A stretch of 57,544 bases of DNA from an uncultured Collinsella sp. (GCA_905199225.1 CAJKFS010000011.1:1-57544), one strand, 5' to 3'; shown: positions 16,050-25,700, numbered from the stretch's first letter. Notes: a model not told the origin generated them from the letters alone. A program made the numbers and translations.

Positions 16050-16250
16050 ATGGCACCTATCGATATTGTTGTACTGGCCGTTATCGGTATTGCGTTTGTC
16101 GCCGTGTGCGTGCGCATCTACCGCAAGGGCACCTGCGCCGACTGCGCTCAGGGTGGCGTTTGCACGGGGCATTGCTCCAACAAAAAGACGTGCGCCGCAC
16201 TTAAGGGCGTGGACAAAATCGCCGAAGACTTGGGCCGCGGTATCAAATAA
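16050..16250 (+). CDS. FeoB-associated Cys-rich membrane protein
   Basis: 66 residues. One N-terminal membrane helix (IDIVVLAVIGIAFVAVCVRI) is followed by a Cys cluster, CADCAQGGVCTGHCSNKKTC, typical of small Cys-rich proteins encoded after feoB in Firmicutes and Actinobacteria. Position 3' of feoB supports a role in Fe2+ uptake, possibly metal or redox sensing; biochemical function is not established. The ATG follows AGAGGAGG. It has its own short leader after the feoB terminator. Confidence 0.83.
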   Translation: MAPIDIVVLAVIGIAFVAVCVRIYRKGTCADCAQGGVCTGHCSNKKTCAALKGVDKIAEDLGRGIK

Positions 16251-16263
16251 GGTCCAGATATCC

Positions 16264-16301
16264 AAGCGCCCCGTGAGCATCCGTTCGCGGGGCGCTTTGT
16301 G
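16264..16301 (+). terminator. Terminator after the Cys-rich Feo protein gene
   Basis: AAGCGCCCCG pairs with CGGGGCGCTT; a short TTTG follows. Confidence 0.75.
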
Positions 16302-16394
16302 CATTTGAGGGAGAGCACGGCGAGTCGAAGAGTATTTTTGGGGTATCGTTAACTGGACTATTAATTGGCAACTTATCTATAACGGAGTAACCGC

Positions 16395-17474
16395 ATGAGC
16401 GCTCGCGTAACCATGAAGGACATAGCCGCCGAGCTTGGCGTTTCCATCAATACCGTGCACAAGGCTCTGACAGGAAAGGCCGGCGTGAGCGAATCCGTGC
16501 GCGCCAAGGTGAACGCTAAGGCCGAGGCCATGGGCTATCACCGCAACACAAGTGCCTCAAGCCTGCGCCGCAAGGATATCAATCTGGTGTTTTGCCTGCC
16601 CCGCGCATCGCGCGAGGGAGCGTACTTTTTCCGTTACCTGTGGGAAGGCTGCAATCGCTTTGAACAGGAGGTCATCGACCGGGGCATTACGGTTGAGCGC
16701 GTTGAATTTGGCGTGGGCGGCTACGCTGATGCACTCGAGCAAATCGACGAGCGTCTGCAGGTGGGCGAGAAGATTGATGGCTTGCTCGCCTATGCGCCGG
16801 GCGACGATCGTGCGACTGAGCTTTTGGGGCAGATCGCCGAGGCGGGCGTGACGATTGAGCTTGTCGACGGCGACCGTCCGCATTTGAATCGTTTGGGTGC
16901 GAGCTTGGCCGATTATTCGACGGCAGGCAGCCTTATGGCCGAGCAGGCGGCAAACCTGGTCCATGCTTCTGGGGCCGACGCCCGCGTGCTCCTTTTGACA
17001 GGCGACCCATATACCGATTCGCACTATCTAACCGCCCGCGCCTTCCACAATTACCTGCGCGAACGTGATATTCCATGGCAGGTTGAGGATCTTGCAGGTG
17101 CCCATGCGCAAGTCAAACAACTCGAGCATGAGCTCGAAAAGCGCTTGAGTGCGCCGGACGCCCCCGAACTTATCTGTAGCGTTTTTGCCGTTGGTTCCGA
17201 AGTGGTTGCCGACGCGCTCGTCTCGACCGGCAAGGCCGGTCGGGTCATGGTGATCGGCAACGACCTGTTTCCCGAAAGCGCCCTGGCCTTGCGCCGCGGT
17301 ATCTTTACCAATATTGTCTATAAGGACCCGACGAGCCTGGCGTATCGCGGCGCCAAGACACTGGGCGATTATTTGCTGTGGGGAAGGACCCCGACGGAGC
17401 CCGTCCAGAAGGGCGCCGTCGAGATGGTATTTGCCAGCAATGTCGACCGCTACTGCGAACTTGCGGGTATTTAG
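16395..17474 (+). CDS. LacI-family regulator, candidate repressor of the hexuronate genes
   Basis: 359 residues. The helix-turn-helix lies at residues 6-27 (TMKDIAAELGVSINTVHKAL), followed by the LacI hinge and a periplasmic-binding-like domain (LVFCLPRASREGAYFF, GEKIDGLLAYAPG, EVVADALVSTGKAGRVMVIGNDLFP). It lies just upstream of uxaC in the same direction but is separated by a strong terminator and a 199-bp palindromic element. It is the best local candidate to bind the GGTGAACGTTCACC operators in front of uxaC and the SDR gene. The KdgR-like LacI gene at 37359 is the rival. The ATG follows ACGGAG. Confidence 0.87.
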   Translation: MSARVTMKDIAAELGVSINTVHKALTGKAGVSESVRAKVNAKAEAMGYHRNTSASSLRRKDINLVFCLPRASREGAYFFRYLWEGCNRFEQEVIDRGITVERVEFGVGGYADALEQIDERLQVGEKIDGLLAYAPGDDRATELLGQIAEAGVTIELVDGDRPHLNRLGASLADYSTAGSLMAEQAANLVHASGADARVLLLTGDPYTDSHYLTARAFHNYLRERDIPWQVEDLAGAHAQVKQLEHELEKRLSAPDAPELICSVFAVGSEVVADALVSTGKAGRVMVIGNDLFPESALALRRGIFTNIVYKDPTSLAYRGAKTLGDYLLWGRTPTEPVQKGAVEMVFASNVDRYCELAGI

Positions 17475-17499
17475 CCGATTGAGCAGGTACCCCCTCTTG

Positions 17500-17698
17500 C
17501 GACGTGCATTTTTGGGAGTATTCAGCATTGGCATGCCCTGAATGAGGTGCAGAACGACTGTTTTAAGTGCCCCCGATGGCGTAATTTGCCATCGGGGGCA
17601 CTTTTTATGCCGATCGGGCGCTATCTGCGTTCCAAATAGGACGCTGAGGATGGCGCACGGCGCGCTCCAATGCTGAATACTCCCAAAAATGTACGTCG
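17500..17698. repeat. 199-bp palindromic element with 32-base terminal inverted repeats
   Basis: Arms at 17500-17531 and 17667-17698 are complementary except for one base. The core shared word is TTTTTGGGAGTATTCAGCAT. The transcription terminator at 17565-17607 lies inside. With the operators downstream, this accounts for the 460-base gap between the LacI gene and uxaC. MITE-like in form; no transposase or target duplication seen. Confidence 0.65.
17565..17607 (+). terminator. Terminator of LacI gene
   Basis: Perfect 16-bp stem (AAGTGCCCCCGATGGC and complement) with 7-base loop, then a T-run. Confidence 0.92.
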
Positions 17699-17829
17699 GG
17701 ACATGACCCACCTGAGCAAAAGCGCTCAAGTTCGGTGTTCGGGGACGCCAACCGGTCCGCAATGCATGCAAGTCACAGCTCCGGCAACCGTTGAACGGGC
17801 AAAACCTACCGTTCACCCCATGGTTGTTA

Positions 17830-17881
17830 GATGAACGTTCACCTTTTGAGTCGTAATGGATTAGTATGGTGAACGTTCACC
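17830..17881 (+). promoter_or_regulatory. uxaC promoter with two LacI-type operators
   Basis: Operator sites GATGAACGTTCACC (17830-17843) and GGTGAACGTTCACC (17868-17881) are 38 bp apart. Between them lies a -10 candidate TAGTAT (17862-17867); a -35 would overlap the first operator. Another half site GTTCACC occurs near 17811. Binding would block the promoter at both ends. The same palindrome precedes the SDR gene at 30536. Confidence 0.7.
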
Positions 17882-17934
17882 TAGAGGATGACGAGCGTAT
17901 TGTGCGCCCGCTCCGCAAACAAAGGGGTTGTTTG

Positions 17935-19362
17935 ATGAAAAACTTCATGGACGATCAGGATTTCCTGCTGAGCACCAAGACCGGCGAGGAGCTGTTCCAC
18001 AACTTTGCCGAGGGCATGCCCATCGTCGACTACCACTGCCACATTTCTCCCAAGGAGATTTGGGAGGACAAGCGTTTCGAGAACATCACCGAGGTTTGGC
18101 TGGGCGGCGACCACTACAAGTGGCGCCTGATGCGTGCCAACGGCGTCGACGAGCGCTTTATCACTGGCGACGCCCCTGCTCGCGAGAAGTTCCAAAAGTG
18201 GGCCGAGACCCTGGGTCGCTGCGTCGGCAACCCCGTCTTTGAGTGGAGCCACCTGGAGCTTAAGCGCTACTTTGGCTACGAGGGCGTCCTCAACGGCAAG
18301 ACTGCCCAGGAGGTTTGGGACCTTGCCAACGCCAAGCTCGCCGAGGCCAGTTTCACCTGCCGCAACCTGATCAAGCAGTCCAACGTCCGCATGATCTGCA
18401 CTACTGACGACCCCGCCGACAGCTTTGAGTGGCACAAGAAGATTGCCGCCGACGACAGTTTTGACGTTCAGGTCGTTCCCGCCATGCGCCCCGACGCCGC
18501 TCTGCGCATCGAGCGCGGCCAGGAGTTCGCCGACTACTGCAAGCACCTTTCCGAGGTTGCCGGCATTGAGGTCAGCGACTTTGAGGGCATGAAGTCCGCC
18601 ATCTCCAAGCGCTACGATGTTGCCCACGAGCTGGGCTGCCGCGCCTCCGACCACGCACTCGATTACGTTATGTATGTCCCGGCTACCGCCGATGAGATTG
18701 AGGCCATCTTTGCCAAGGGCCTGGCTGCCGAGCCGCTCACCGAGGAAGAGGTCCTCAAGTACAAGACCGCCTTTATGCAGTTTGTCGCCGGCGAGTATGT
18801 CCGCCTGGGCTGGGCCATGCAGCTGCACTTTGGCTGCAAGCGCGACAACAACCGCGCCATGTTTGCCAAGCTCGGCCCCGATACCGGTTATGACTGCATC
18901 TCCAACTACACGCCGTCCGACCAGCTCGCCGATTTCCTCAACTCCATCCAGGAGACCTGCGGCTTGCCCAAGACCATCCTGTACAGCTTGAATCCCATCG
19001 ACAACACCATGATCGATACCGTGATGGGCTGTTTCCAGGAGGCTCCGACTGCCGGTAAGATCCAGAACGGTTCCGCCTGGTGGTTCAACGACAACGAGGT
19101 CGGTATGCGCGAGCAGCTCACGGCTCTGGCCAACGAGGGCGTCCTGGGCAACTTTGTCGGCATGCTCACCGACTCCCGCTCCTTCCTGTCCTATCCGCGC
19201 CACGAGTATTTCCGTCGCGTGCTGTGCAGCGTGATCGGCGAGTGGGTTGAGCAGGGCAAGTATCCGGCCGACATGGAGCTGCTGGGCACCATCGTGCGCG
19301 ATATCAGCTACAACAATTCCGTTCGCTACTTTGGCTTCGATCTGGGCACCGTCGAGGCATAG
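17935..19362 (+). CDS. uxaC: Uronate isomerase (glucuronate/galacturonate isomerase)
   Basis: 475 residues, the usual UxaC length, amidohydrolase superfamily. It converts D-galacturonate to D-tagaturonate and D-glucuronate to D-fructuronate. Motifs: VDYHCHISPKEI near residue 27, WLGGDHYKWRLMRANGV, TTDDPADSFEWH, and MLTDSRSFLSYPRHEYFRR near the C terminus. I chose the ATG at 17935 because AAAGGGG lies upstream and homology begins there; an upstream frame to 17866 would overlap operator 2. First gene of uxaC-transporter-uxaB-uxaA. Confidence 0.96.
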   Translation: MKNFMDDQDFLLSTKTGEELFHNFAEGMPIVDYHCHISPKEIWEDKRFENITEVWLGGDHYKWRLMRANGVDERFITGDAPAREKFQKWAETLGRCVGNPVFEWSHLELKRYFGYEGVLNGKTAQEVWDLANAKLAEASFTCRNLIKQSNVRMICTTDDPADSFEWHKKIAADDSFDVQVVPAMRPDAALRIERGQEFADYCKHLSEVAGIEVSDFEGMKSAISKRYDVAHELGCRASDHALDYVMYVPATADEIEAIFAKGLAAEPLTEEEVLKYKTAFMQFVAGEYVRLGWAMQLHFGCKRDNNRAMFAKLGPDTGYDCISNYTPSDQLADFLNSIQETCGLPKTILYSLNPIDNTMIDTVMGCFQEAPTAGKIQNGSAWWFNDNEVGMREQLTALANEGVLGNFVGMLTDSRSFLSYPRHEYFRRVLCSVIGEWVEQGKYPADMELLGTIVRDISYNNSVRYFGFDLGTVEA

Positions 19363-19412
19363 ATCTGTATGTGCTCCGATTGGTGAAATCGGTTGCAAAG
19401 GGGAGGGACCAT

Positions 19413-20918
19413 ATGGGAACAGGGCAACAGAAAAACGAGCAGATCGTGTCTGCTCAGGCGGATTCGAGATCTATGCAGAGCTCGCAGGATATCAAGCTGA
19501 GCTGGCGTGAGAAAATCTGCTATGGCTTTGGCGATTTGGGCAATGGATTCATGTTCGATCTTGGTCAAGCCTATCTGACCAAGTTCTACACTGACATCTG
19601 TCTGATTTCGCCGGGCGTAGTGAGCCTGATTTTCGCCGTCACCAAGATTTTCGATGCGTTCATGGACCCGATTGCCGGTGCATTCGTCGACGGTAGAAAG
19701 AAGATTGGCAAGCACGGTCGGTTTCGTCCGGTCATGATGGTTTCGGCCGTGATCCTTGCCGTTCTAACCGTGGTGACCTTCACTGCGCCCGATATTCCCA
19801 TGGCGGGCAAAATTGCCTATGCGCTGATAACCTACATGATCTGGGGCGTCGTATACAGCTTCACCAACGTACCATACGGATCTCTGGCCACGGTAATGAC
19901 GCGTGACGTCGATGACCGCGCGCACATGGCGTCAACGCGCCAGGCCGGTTCGCTCTGCGCACAGCTCATCACGGGCGTAGCGTTCATCCCATTGGTCCTG
20001 TTCTTTGCGGGTGGCGACACGCTCGACGGCAATCCGCACGGCTATACGATTGCAGCTGTCGTCATGGGACTGTGTGGCATCGCCGGATTCGCCATCTGCT
20101 TTTTGGGAACGCGCGAGCATATCCGTATCGATCGACAGGCCGAGGAGAAGGCTGCGGGAAAGGCCGGCAAGAAGTCGAGCGCATTCAGCACGTATTTCAA
20201 GGTCGTTTTCACCAACAAGAACCTGGGAGCAGTTATCCTGCTTACGCTGTTTACCATCTCGGCCATGAATACCAACAACACCATGATGGTGTATTTCTGC
20301 CAGTACAACCTGGGTAACATCGCGTTGCAGCCCATTGTCAACGGCATCATGATCGGAACGTCGGTTGTCGCCATTCTCGCCATCCCGACGCTCGTCAAGC
20401 ATTTTGGCAAGAAGCGCACGTGCGTTGCCTGCTTTATCGTCGGTGCCGTGGCAAACGGCCTCAACTTCATCCTGCCGACCAATACCGTGACGTTCATCAT
20501 CTTCGTCACCATCGGCTACGTCGCGCTTGCCATCCCCAACGGTATCACCTGGAACTTGGTTTCCGATGTTATTGATTACGGTGAATGGCACACGGGAATC
20601 CGCAAGGAGGGTACGACCTACGCCGCGTTCAACTTTTCTCGTAAGCTTGCGCAATCCCTTGCCGCGATCATTTCCGGCGGCATCCTTGCCCTTACCGGAT
20701 ATGTGGCAAATAAGCCCCAGACGGCTGCCACGCTGCTTGGCATCAAGGGTGCTCTGACGATTTATCCCGCCTGCGCCCTTCTGGTAGCAGCCTTGATTAT
20801 CTTCGCTCTCTACGACATTACCGAGAAGAAGTTCAATTCCATTTCCAACGACCTGTCGAATGGTCGCTGGGAGCGCGGCAAGATCGGCGAGAGCACTATC
20901 GAGACGATCGATAAATAG
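19413..20918 (+). CDS. GPH-family sugar/uronide cation symporter
   Basis: 501 residues with about twelve membrane segments. GPH features: KICYGFGDLGNGFMFDL in helix 1, the conserved cytoplasmic loop DPIAGAFVDGRKKIGKHGRFRP, and NVPYGSLATVMTRD. The second half carries DVIDYGEWHTGIRKEGTTYA, the usual D..E..tG.R.eg pattern. Placement between uxaC and uxaB makes uptake of a hexuronate or uronate-containing disaccharide likely. The ATG at 19413 follows GGGGAGGG; a TGAAATCGGTTGCA word at about 19384, like sites before kdgK, lies just upstream. Confidence 0.92.
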   Translation: MGTGQQKNEQIVSAQADSRSMQSSQDIKLSWREKICYGFGDLGNGFMFDLGQAYLTKFYTDICLISPGVVSLIFAVTKIFDAFMDPIAGAFVDGRKKIGKHGRFRPVMMVSAVILAVLTVVTFTAPDIPMAGKIAYALITYMIWGVVYSFTNVPYGSLATVMTRDVDDRAHMASTRQAGSLCAQLITGVAFIPLVLFFAGGDTLDGNPHGYTIAAVVMGLCGIAGFAICFLGTREHIRIDRQAEEKAAGKAGKKSSAFSTYFKVVFTNKNLGAVILLTLFTISAMNTNNTMMVYFCQYNLGNIALQPIVNGIMIGTSVVAILAIPTLVKHFGKKRTCVACFIVGAVANGLNFILPTNTVTFIIFVTIGYVALAIPNGITWNLVSDVIDYGEWHTGIRKEGTTYAAFNFSRKLAQSLAAIISGGILALTGYVANKPQTAATLLGIKGALTIYPACALLVAALIIFALYDITEKKFNSISNDLSNGRWERGKIGESTIETIDK

Positions 20919-20996
20919 TTCCGCTGTCTAAACAATCATGAATGCAACCCGGTGCGGCGATGCCGTACCGGGACTTGAGTTGAGAGGAAAACCTCT

Positions 20997-22511
20997 ATGA
21001 ATAACATCAGCTACGAGACGCTCGAGAAGATCGGCTACGAGGGCTACGTGCTGCCCAAGGACGCCCCCGAGAAGGTCCTACAGTTTGGCGAGGGCAATTT
21101 CCTGCGCGCCTTCGTCGATCGTTTCTTCGATATGGGCAACGAGGCCACCGGTTGGAACGGCAAGGTCGTCATGGTGCAGCCCATCAGCGGCGCCTTCGAT
21201 TTCGCCGATGGTATCAATGCCCAGGATGGCCTGTACACCGTACTGGTGCGCGGCAAGGAGAACGGTGACACGGTTGACGATTCCCGCGTGATCAGCGCCT
21301 GCAGCCGTTGCCTCAATCCGTATCGCGAGGCTGACTACCGTGCCATGATGGAGGTCGCCGTTTCCGACGACCTGGAGATTATCGTCTCCAACACCACCGA
21401 GGCCGGTATCGCCTACGATCCGTCCTGCAAGGCCGACGACATGCCCCCCGCGAGCTTCCCTGCCAAGCTTGCCCAGGTGCTCCATGCCCGCTGGGCTGCC
21501 GGCAAGCAGGGCGTCATCGTGCTCGCCTGCGAGCTCATCGACCATAACGGCGAGGAGCTGCTGCGCATCATGAACCAGTACGTGAGCGACTGGGGCTGGG
21601 AGGACGAGTTTTCGCAGTGGATGGCCAACGACTGCACCGTCTGCACCACGCTCGTCGACACCATCGTTCCGGGTCGCATCCGCGATCCCAAGGAGGCCGC
21701 TGCCGTGGCCGAGCGCTTGGGCTATGAAGATCCGTTCTTGGCCGTGCGTGAGCCCTTCCAGATGTGGGGCATCCAGGGTGACGAATCGCTCAAGGAGCGT
21801 CTGCCCTTCGTGAAGGCCGGTCTGCCGGGTGTCTTTGTGACCCCCGACGTCACCCCGTACAAGAAGCGCAAGGTCCGCATCCTCAACGGCGCCCACACCG
21901 CCTTTGTCCCGGGTTCCTGGGTTGCCGGCTTTGATATCGTGCGCGATTGCATGCACGACGAGACCGTCCGCGGCTTCATGAACACCATGCTCTACGACGA
22001 GGTCATCCCGACGCTCGCCACCGATCTGGATGCCGAGGATTGCAAGGCCTTTGCCGCCGCCGTCGAGAACCGCTTCGACAATCCGTTTATCGACCACGCG
22101 CTGCTCTCCATCTGCCTCAACTCCACGGCTAAGTGGCGTGCCCGCGACCTGCCTACGCTCAAAGACTACGTTGCCGAGACCGGCAACCTGCCCAAGTGCC
22201 TGGCGACGAGCCTGGCCACGCTCATCTCCTTCTACACGCAGGAGCTCGTGTCCCGCGAAGGCGACGGCCTGCATCTGCGTCGCTCTGACGGCACCGAGTA
22301 CACCGCTCAGGACGACGCCTTCGTGCTCGACTTCTACGCTGCCCGTGCCGGCGCCGACGACGCCGAGCTGGTGCACGATGTGCTCGCTAACGAGCAAATG
22401 TGGGGCGAGGATCTTACGCAGATCGCCGGCCTGGAGGAGTTTGTCGTCAACGCTCTCGCCGTCGTGCGCTCCGAGGGCGTCAAGCAGGCGTTCGCGAACG
22501 CTCAGGCCTAA
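20997..22511 (+). CDS. uxaB: Tagaturonate reductase (altronate oxidoreductase)
   Basis: 504 residues, mannitol dehydrogenase/UxaB family. It reduces D-tagaturonate to D-altronate with NADH. The N terminus has the family cofactor region VLQFGEGNFLRAFVDRFFD at about residues 27-45; the central part has SNTTEAGIAYDP and LACELIDHNGEEL. The catalytic region KKRKVRILNGAHTAFVP contains the Lys-x4-5-Asn-x2-His pattern of this family. The ATG follows TTGAGAGGAAAACC. It lies 78 bp after the transporter. Confidence 0.95.
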   Translation: MNNISYETLEKIGYEGYVLPKDAPEKVLQFGEGNFLRAFVDRFFDMGNEATGWNGKVVMVQPISGAFDFADGINAQDGLYTVLVRGKENGDTVDDSRVISACSRCLNPYREADYRAMMEVAVSDDLEIIVSNTTEAGIAYDPSCKADDMPPASFPAKLAQVLHARWAAGKQGVIVLACELIDHNGEELLRIMNQYVSDWGWEDEFSQWMANDCTVCTTLVDTIVPGRIRDPKEAAAVAERLGYEDPFLAVREPFQMWGIQGDESLKERLPFVKAGLPGVFVTPDVTPYKKRKVRILNGAHTAFVPGSWVAGFDIVRDCMHDETVRGFMNTMLYDEVIPTLATDLDAEDCKAFAAAVENRFDNPFIDHALLSICLNSTAKWRARDLPTLKDYVAETGNLPKCLATSLATLISFYTQELVSREGDGLHLRRSDGTEYTAQDDAFVLDFYAARAGADDAELVHDVLANEQMWGEDLTQIAGLEEFVVNALAVVRSEGVKQAFANAQA

Positions 22512-22589
22512 ATCCTTCTGTACGCCCGCCGGGTAACTGGCGGGCGTCACTCGACTTCTGCTCAACCTGTAGGGTTAGGACTCTTTGTA

Positions 22590-24074
22590 ATGAACACTAT
22601 CCAGATCAATCCGGCCGACAACGTCATCGTTGCGCTGTCGCCGCTCGCCAAGGGTGCTGCCGTCGAGGTTCCCGGCGTGGGCGAGGTCGTTGCCGCGGAG
22701 GATATCCCGCAGGGTCACAAGATGGCCGTGCGCGCCATTGCAGCCGGTGAGGATGTTATCAAGTACGGTCTTCCCATCGGCCACGTGACGAAGGACATTC
22801 AGCCCGGCCAGTGGCTGCACACGCACAACGTGAAGACCAACCTCTCGGGTGAGATCGAGTACATCTACAATCCGACACATCCGGTCGTTGAGCCGGTCGA
22901 GGCCGAGACCTTTATGGGCTTCCGCCGTGCCGACGGTCGTGCCGCCACGCGCAATGAGCTTTGGATCATTCCCACCGTCGGTTGCGTCAACGAAGTCGCT
23001 CGTGCCATGTGCGAGCAGGCTCAGGACCTGGTCGAGGGCTCGTTGGAGGGCGTCTATTACTTCCCGCATCCGTTCGGTTGCTCACAGACCGGCGCCGACC
23101 ATGCCCAGACCCGTCGTCTGCTGGTGGCGCTGTCGCGTCACGCAAACGCCGCGGGCGTGCTGTTCTTGTCGCTCGGTTGCGAGAACTGCACGCATCAGCA
23201 GGTGCTCGACGAGCTCGGTGACTTCGATCACGAGCGCGTTCGTTTTCTCACCTGCCAGGATGTAGCCGACGAGCAGATCGAGGGCCACAAGATTCTGTCC
23301 GAGCTGGCTGACCTGGCCAAGCAGGCCAAGCGTGAGCCCATTCCGGCCTCAGAGCTGGTTATTGGTCTTAAGTGCGGCGGCTCTGACGGTCTTTCGGGCA
23401 TTACCGCCAACCCCACGATCGGTCGCGTGAGCGATATGGTCGTCGCCCGTGGCGGCACGTCGGTGCTCACCGAAGTGCCCGAGATGTTTGGCGCGGAGAG
23501 CATCCTGCTCGATCGCTGCGAGAACGAGCAGGTCTTTAACGCTGCCTCTGACATGCTTAACGGTTTTAAGGATTACTTTATTAGCCATGGTGAGGTGGTC
23601 TACGAGAACCCGAGTCCCGGTAACAAGGATGGTGGCATCACCACGCTCGAGGACAAGAGTTGCGGCTGCGTGCAAAAGGGCGGCTCCGCACCCATCGTCG
23701 ACGTGCTGCCGTATGCCGGTCAGGTCACCAAGCATGGCCTGAACATGCTGTGCGGCCCGGGCAACGACATGGTATCCACCACGGCGTTGACGGCTGCTGG
23801 CTGTCACGTGATTCTGTTCTCGACTGGACGCGGCACGCCGTTTGGTGCACCGGCGCCCACCCTCAAGGTGTTCACCAATCAGCGTCTGTGCGACCACAAG
23901 GCCAACTGGATGGACTTTAACGCCGGCGTGATTGCCACAGGCGAACGCACACTCGACGAGGCTGCCCGCGACCTGTATCAGCTGGTACTGGATACAGCGA
24001 GCGGTAAGCTAACGAGTGCCGAGCGCCGCGGCTGCCACGAGATCAGTATCTGGAAAGACGGCGTCTGCCTGTAG
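22590..24074 (+). CDS. uxaA: Altronate dehydratase
   Basis: 494 residues, full-length UxaA. It dehydrates D-altronate to 2-keto-3-deoxy-D-gluconate. The N-terminal SAF domain (about residues 1-95) is followed by the catalytic domain with RTRN-like ATRNELWIIPTVGCVN, PHPFGCSQTGADHAQTRRLL, LGCENCTHQQ and GLKCGGSDGLSGITANP, which supply metal-binding Cys/His/Asp residues. The C-terminal FSTGRGTPFGAPAPTLKV is also typical. The ATG has GGTTAGGA upstream. Last gene of the uxa operon; a terminator follows. Confidence 0.96.
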   Translation: MNTIQINPADNVIVALSPLAKGAAVEVPGVGEVVAAEDIPQGHKMAVRAIAAGEDVIKYGLPIGHVTKDIQPGQWLHTHNVKTNLSGEIEYIYNPTHPVVEPVEAETFMGFRRADGRAATRNELWIIPTVGCVNEVARAMCEQAQDLVEGSLEGVYYFPHPFGCSQTGADHAQTRRLLVALSRHANAAGVLFLSLGCENCTHQQVLDELGDFDHERVRFLTCQDVADEQIEGHKILSELADLAKQAKREPIPASELVIGLKCGGSDGLSGITANPTIGRVSDMVVARGGTSVLTEVPEMFGAESILLDRCENEQVFNAASDMLNGFKDYFISHGEVVYENPSPGNKDGGITTLEDKSCGCVQKGGSAPIVDVLPYAGQVTKHGLNMLCGPGNDMVSTTALTAAGCHVILFSTGRGTPFGAPAPTLKVFTNQRLCDHKANWMDFNAGVIATGERTLDEAARDLYQLVLDTASGKLTSAERRGCHEISIWKDGVCL

Positions 24075-24076
24075 AG

Positions 24077-24110
24077 AGATTCGCCATTCGTAGGGGTGGC
24101 GAATCTTTTG
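24077..24110 (+). terminator. Terminator of the uxa operon
   Basis: Perfect 10-bp stem AGATTCGCCA / TGGCGAATCT with 10-base loop and TTTTG, directly after uxaA. Confidence 0.87.
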
Positions 24111-24281
24111 ATCTCGATGACGGGGCTGCACAGTGGCTCCGTGCGAGGGAAGGGTTGCTACTGCGCGTTTGTGAGATGCTTTTCGGTGCCCTTTTCCGCA
24201 CTGTTGACGTATCTATGGTTATAAATTCGGGCAAATTGGTTTAAGAAGCCGATTTCGTCCAGGTCGATAGAGGGGAATTGC

Positions 24282-25499
24282 GTGGCTATCCACATCGTTG
24301 AGGAAGCAAATCGCTGTCTGGGCTGCAAAAAGGCGTTCTGTCAAATAAAGGGCTGTCCGGTGCAGACGCCCATTCCGCAGGTTATCGACCTCTTTAAGCA
24401 GCGCCGTCTGCAAGAGGCGGGCGAGCTACTGTTCCAGAACAATCCCATGAGCGCGGTCTGCCCCATGGTGTGCAATCATTCGGGCCAGTGCGAGGGCGCT
24501 TGCATTCAGGGCCGCAAGGGCGCGCCCGTGCATTTTTCGAGCATCGAGAACTATATCTCCACGGCGTATTTGGATCGCAAAGAGTGGAGACCCGCGCCGT
24601 CGCGCGGCAAGCAGGTCGCCGTGGTCGGCTCCGGCCCAGCCGGCATTACCGTGGCAATTAAGATGGCGCAGCTGGGTTGCGCCGTCACTGTTTTTGAGCA
24701 GCGGCCCGAGATCGGCGGCGTGCTGGAGTACGGTATCCCCGAGTTCCGTCTGCCGCGTTCGCTCGTGCAAAAGTACCGCCACGTGATGTGCTCGCTCGGC
24801 GTGCGCGTTCGCCCCTCGACCACCATCGGCGGTGCGCTCCACATCGACGACCTGCTGCGCGACGGCTACGATGCGGTCTTTGTTGGTACCGGCACCTGGC
24901 GAGCTCGAAAGCTGGGTATTCCCGGCGAGTCGCGCGGCAATGTGCTCTTTGGCATCGACTACCTCGTTGACCCCACGAGCGTGGCGATCGGCGAAAACGT
25001 GGCCGTAATCGGTGCCGGCAACGTAGCCATGGATGTGGCCCGTACGGCGCTTCGCTCGGGTGCCCGCAAGGTCACTGTGTATGCCCGTTCGCGCCATATC
25101 TCTGCGATTGACGACGAGGTGGAGTTGACCGAGCTTGACGGTGCCGAGATTGTGCGCGGCAAGGCGATCTGCGCCATCGATGATAACGGTCCGGTGTTCG
25201 AGACGGCTATCTTTGACGAGGACAACAATGTGGTGGGCTACGAGGAAGAGCTCGACCGCGTGTCCGCCGACACGGTTGTGATTGCGGCGTCTCAGGTGCC
25301 CAAGGACAAGCTCGTGCTTACAACGGGCGGTCTGGAGACCGACCATCGCGGCCTGCTTTCGGTCGACGAGCATGGCATGACCACCGTGCCTGGCGTCTTT
25401 GCCGCCGGCGACGTGGTCAACGGCCCGCTCACCGTGGTCCATGCCGTAGCTGGTGCCAAGCTCGCCGTCGAAGGCATGATTGCCTACCTGGGCCTCTAA
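24282..25499 (+). CDS. GltD-like NAD(P)-dependent FeS/FAD oxidoreductase
   Basis: 405 residues, related to the small subunit of glutamate synthase and to the electron-transfer part of dihydropyrimidine dehydrogenase. The N-terminal FeS domain has CLGCKKAFCQIKGCPVQTPIP and CPMVCNHSGQCEGACIQG. The FAD-binding GSGPAG and the NAD(P)-binding GAGNVAMDVARTA follow, and the C terminus has VPGVFAAGDVVNGP. No large GltB subunit is nearby, so it should pass electrons to another partner, perhaps the next gene product. The start is GTG at 24282 behind AGGGGAA. Substrate unknown. Confidence 0.88.
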   Translation: MAIHIVEEANRCLGCKKAFCQIKGCPVQTPIPQVIDLFKQRRLQEAGELLFQNNPMSAVCPMVCNHSGQCEGACIQGRKGAPVHFSSIENYISTAYLDRKEWRPAPSRGKQVAVVGSGPAGITVAIKMAQLGCAVTVFEQRPEIGGVLEYGIPEFRLPRSLVQKYRHVMCSLGVRVRPSTTIGGALHIDDLLRDGYDAVFVGTGTWRARKLGIPGESRGNVLFGIDYLVDPTSVAIGENVAVIGAGNVAMDVARTALRSGARKVTVYARSRHISAIDDEVELTELDGAEIVRGKAICAIDDNGPVFETAIFDEDNNVVGYEEELDRVSADTVVIAASQVPKDKLVLTTGGLETDHRGLLSVDEHGMTTVPGVFAAGDVVNGPLTVVHAVAGAKLAVEGMIAYLGL

Positions 25500-25515
25500 C
25501 TCCATCCCGCCCATC

Positions 25516-25588
25516 AGTTGCGGTGAAATACGGACTGTTTTGGCTGTCAAAGGCCTTATCTACTCCGTATTGCACCGCAACTTTTTTG
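25516..25588 (+). repeat. 67-bp palindromic repeat (copy 1), also a terminator
   Basis: Element 25516-25582 has arms AGTTGCGGTGAAATACGGA and the near-perfect complement (one mismatch) and ends in a T-run, so it can terminate the GltD-like gene. Three other 67-bp relatives are at 29414, 33969 and 34816. Confidence 0.85.
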
Positions 25589-25700
25589 TGAGGGTCGGGA
25601 TTGAAGGTGGGGAGTGCGAGCGAGTGCGAATGCGGCGGATACTGATACGATAGGTACGTTAGCAACTGCCGCCGAGCGGCTCAAACGAAAGGAACCCTGT

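Noticed and set aside
25614..25700. N-terminal extension of the FadH-like protein from a start at 25614
   Set aside because: The added residues have no homology, and GAAAGGAAC stands directly before the ATG at 25701.
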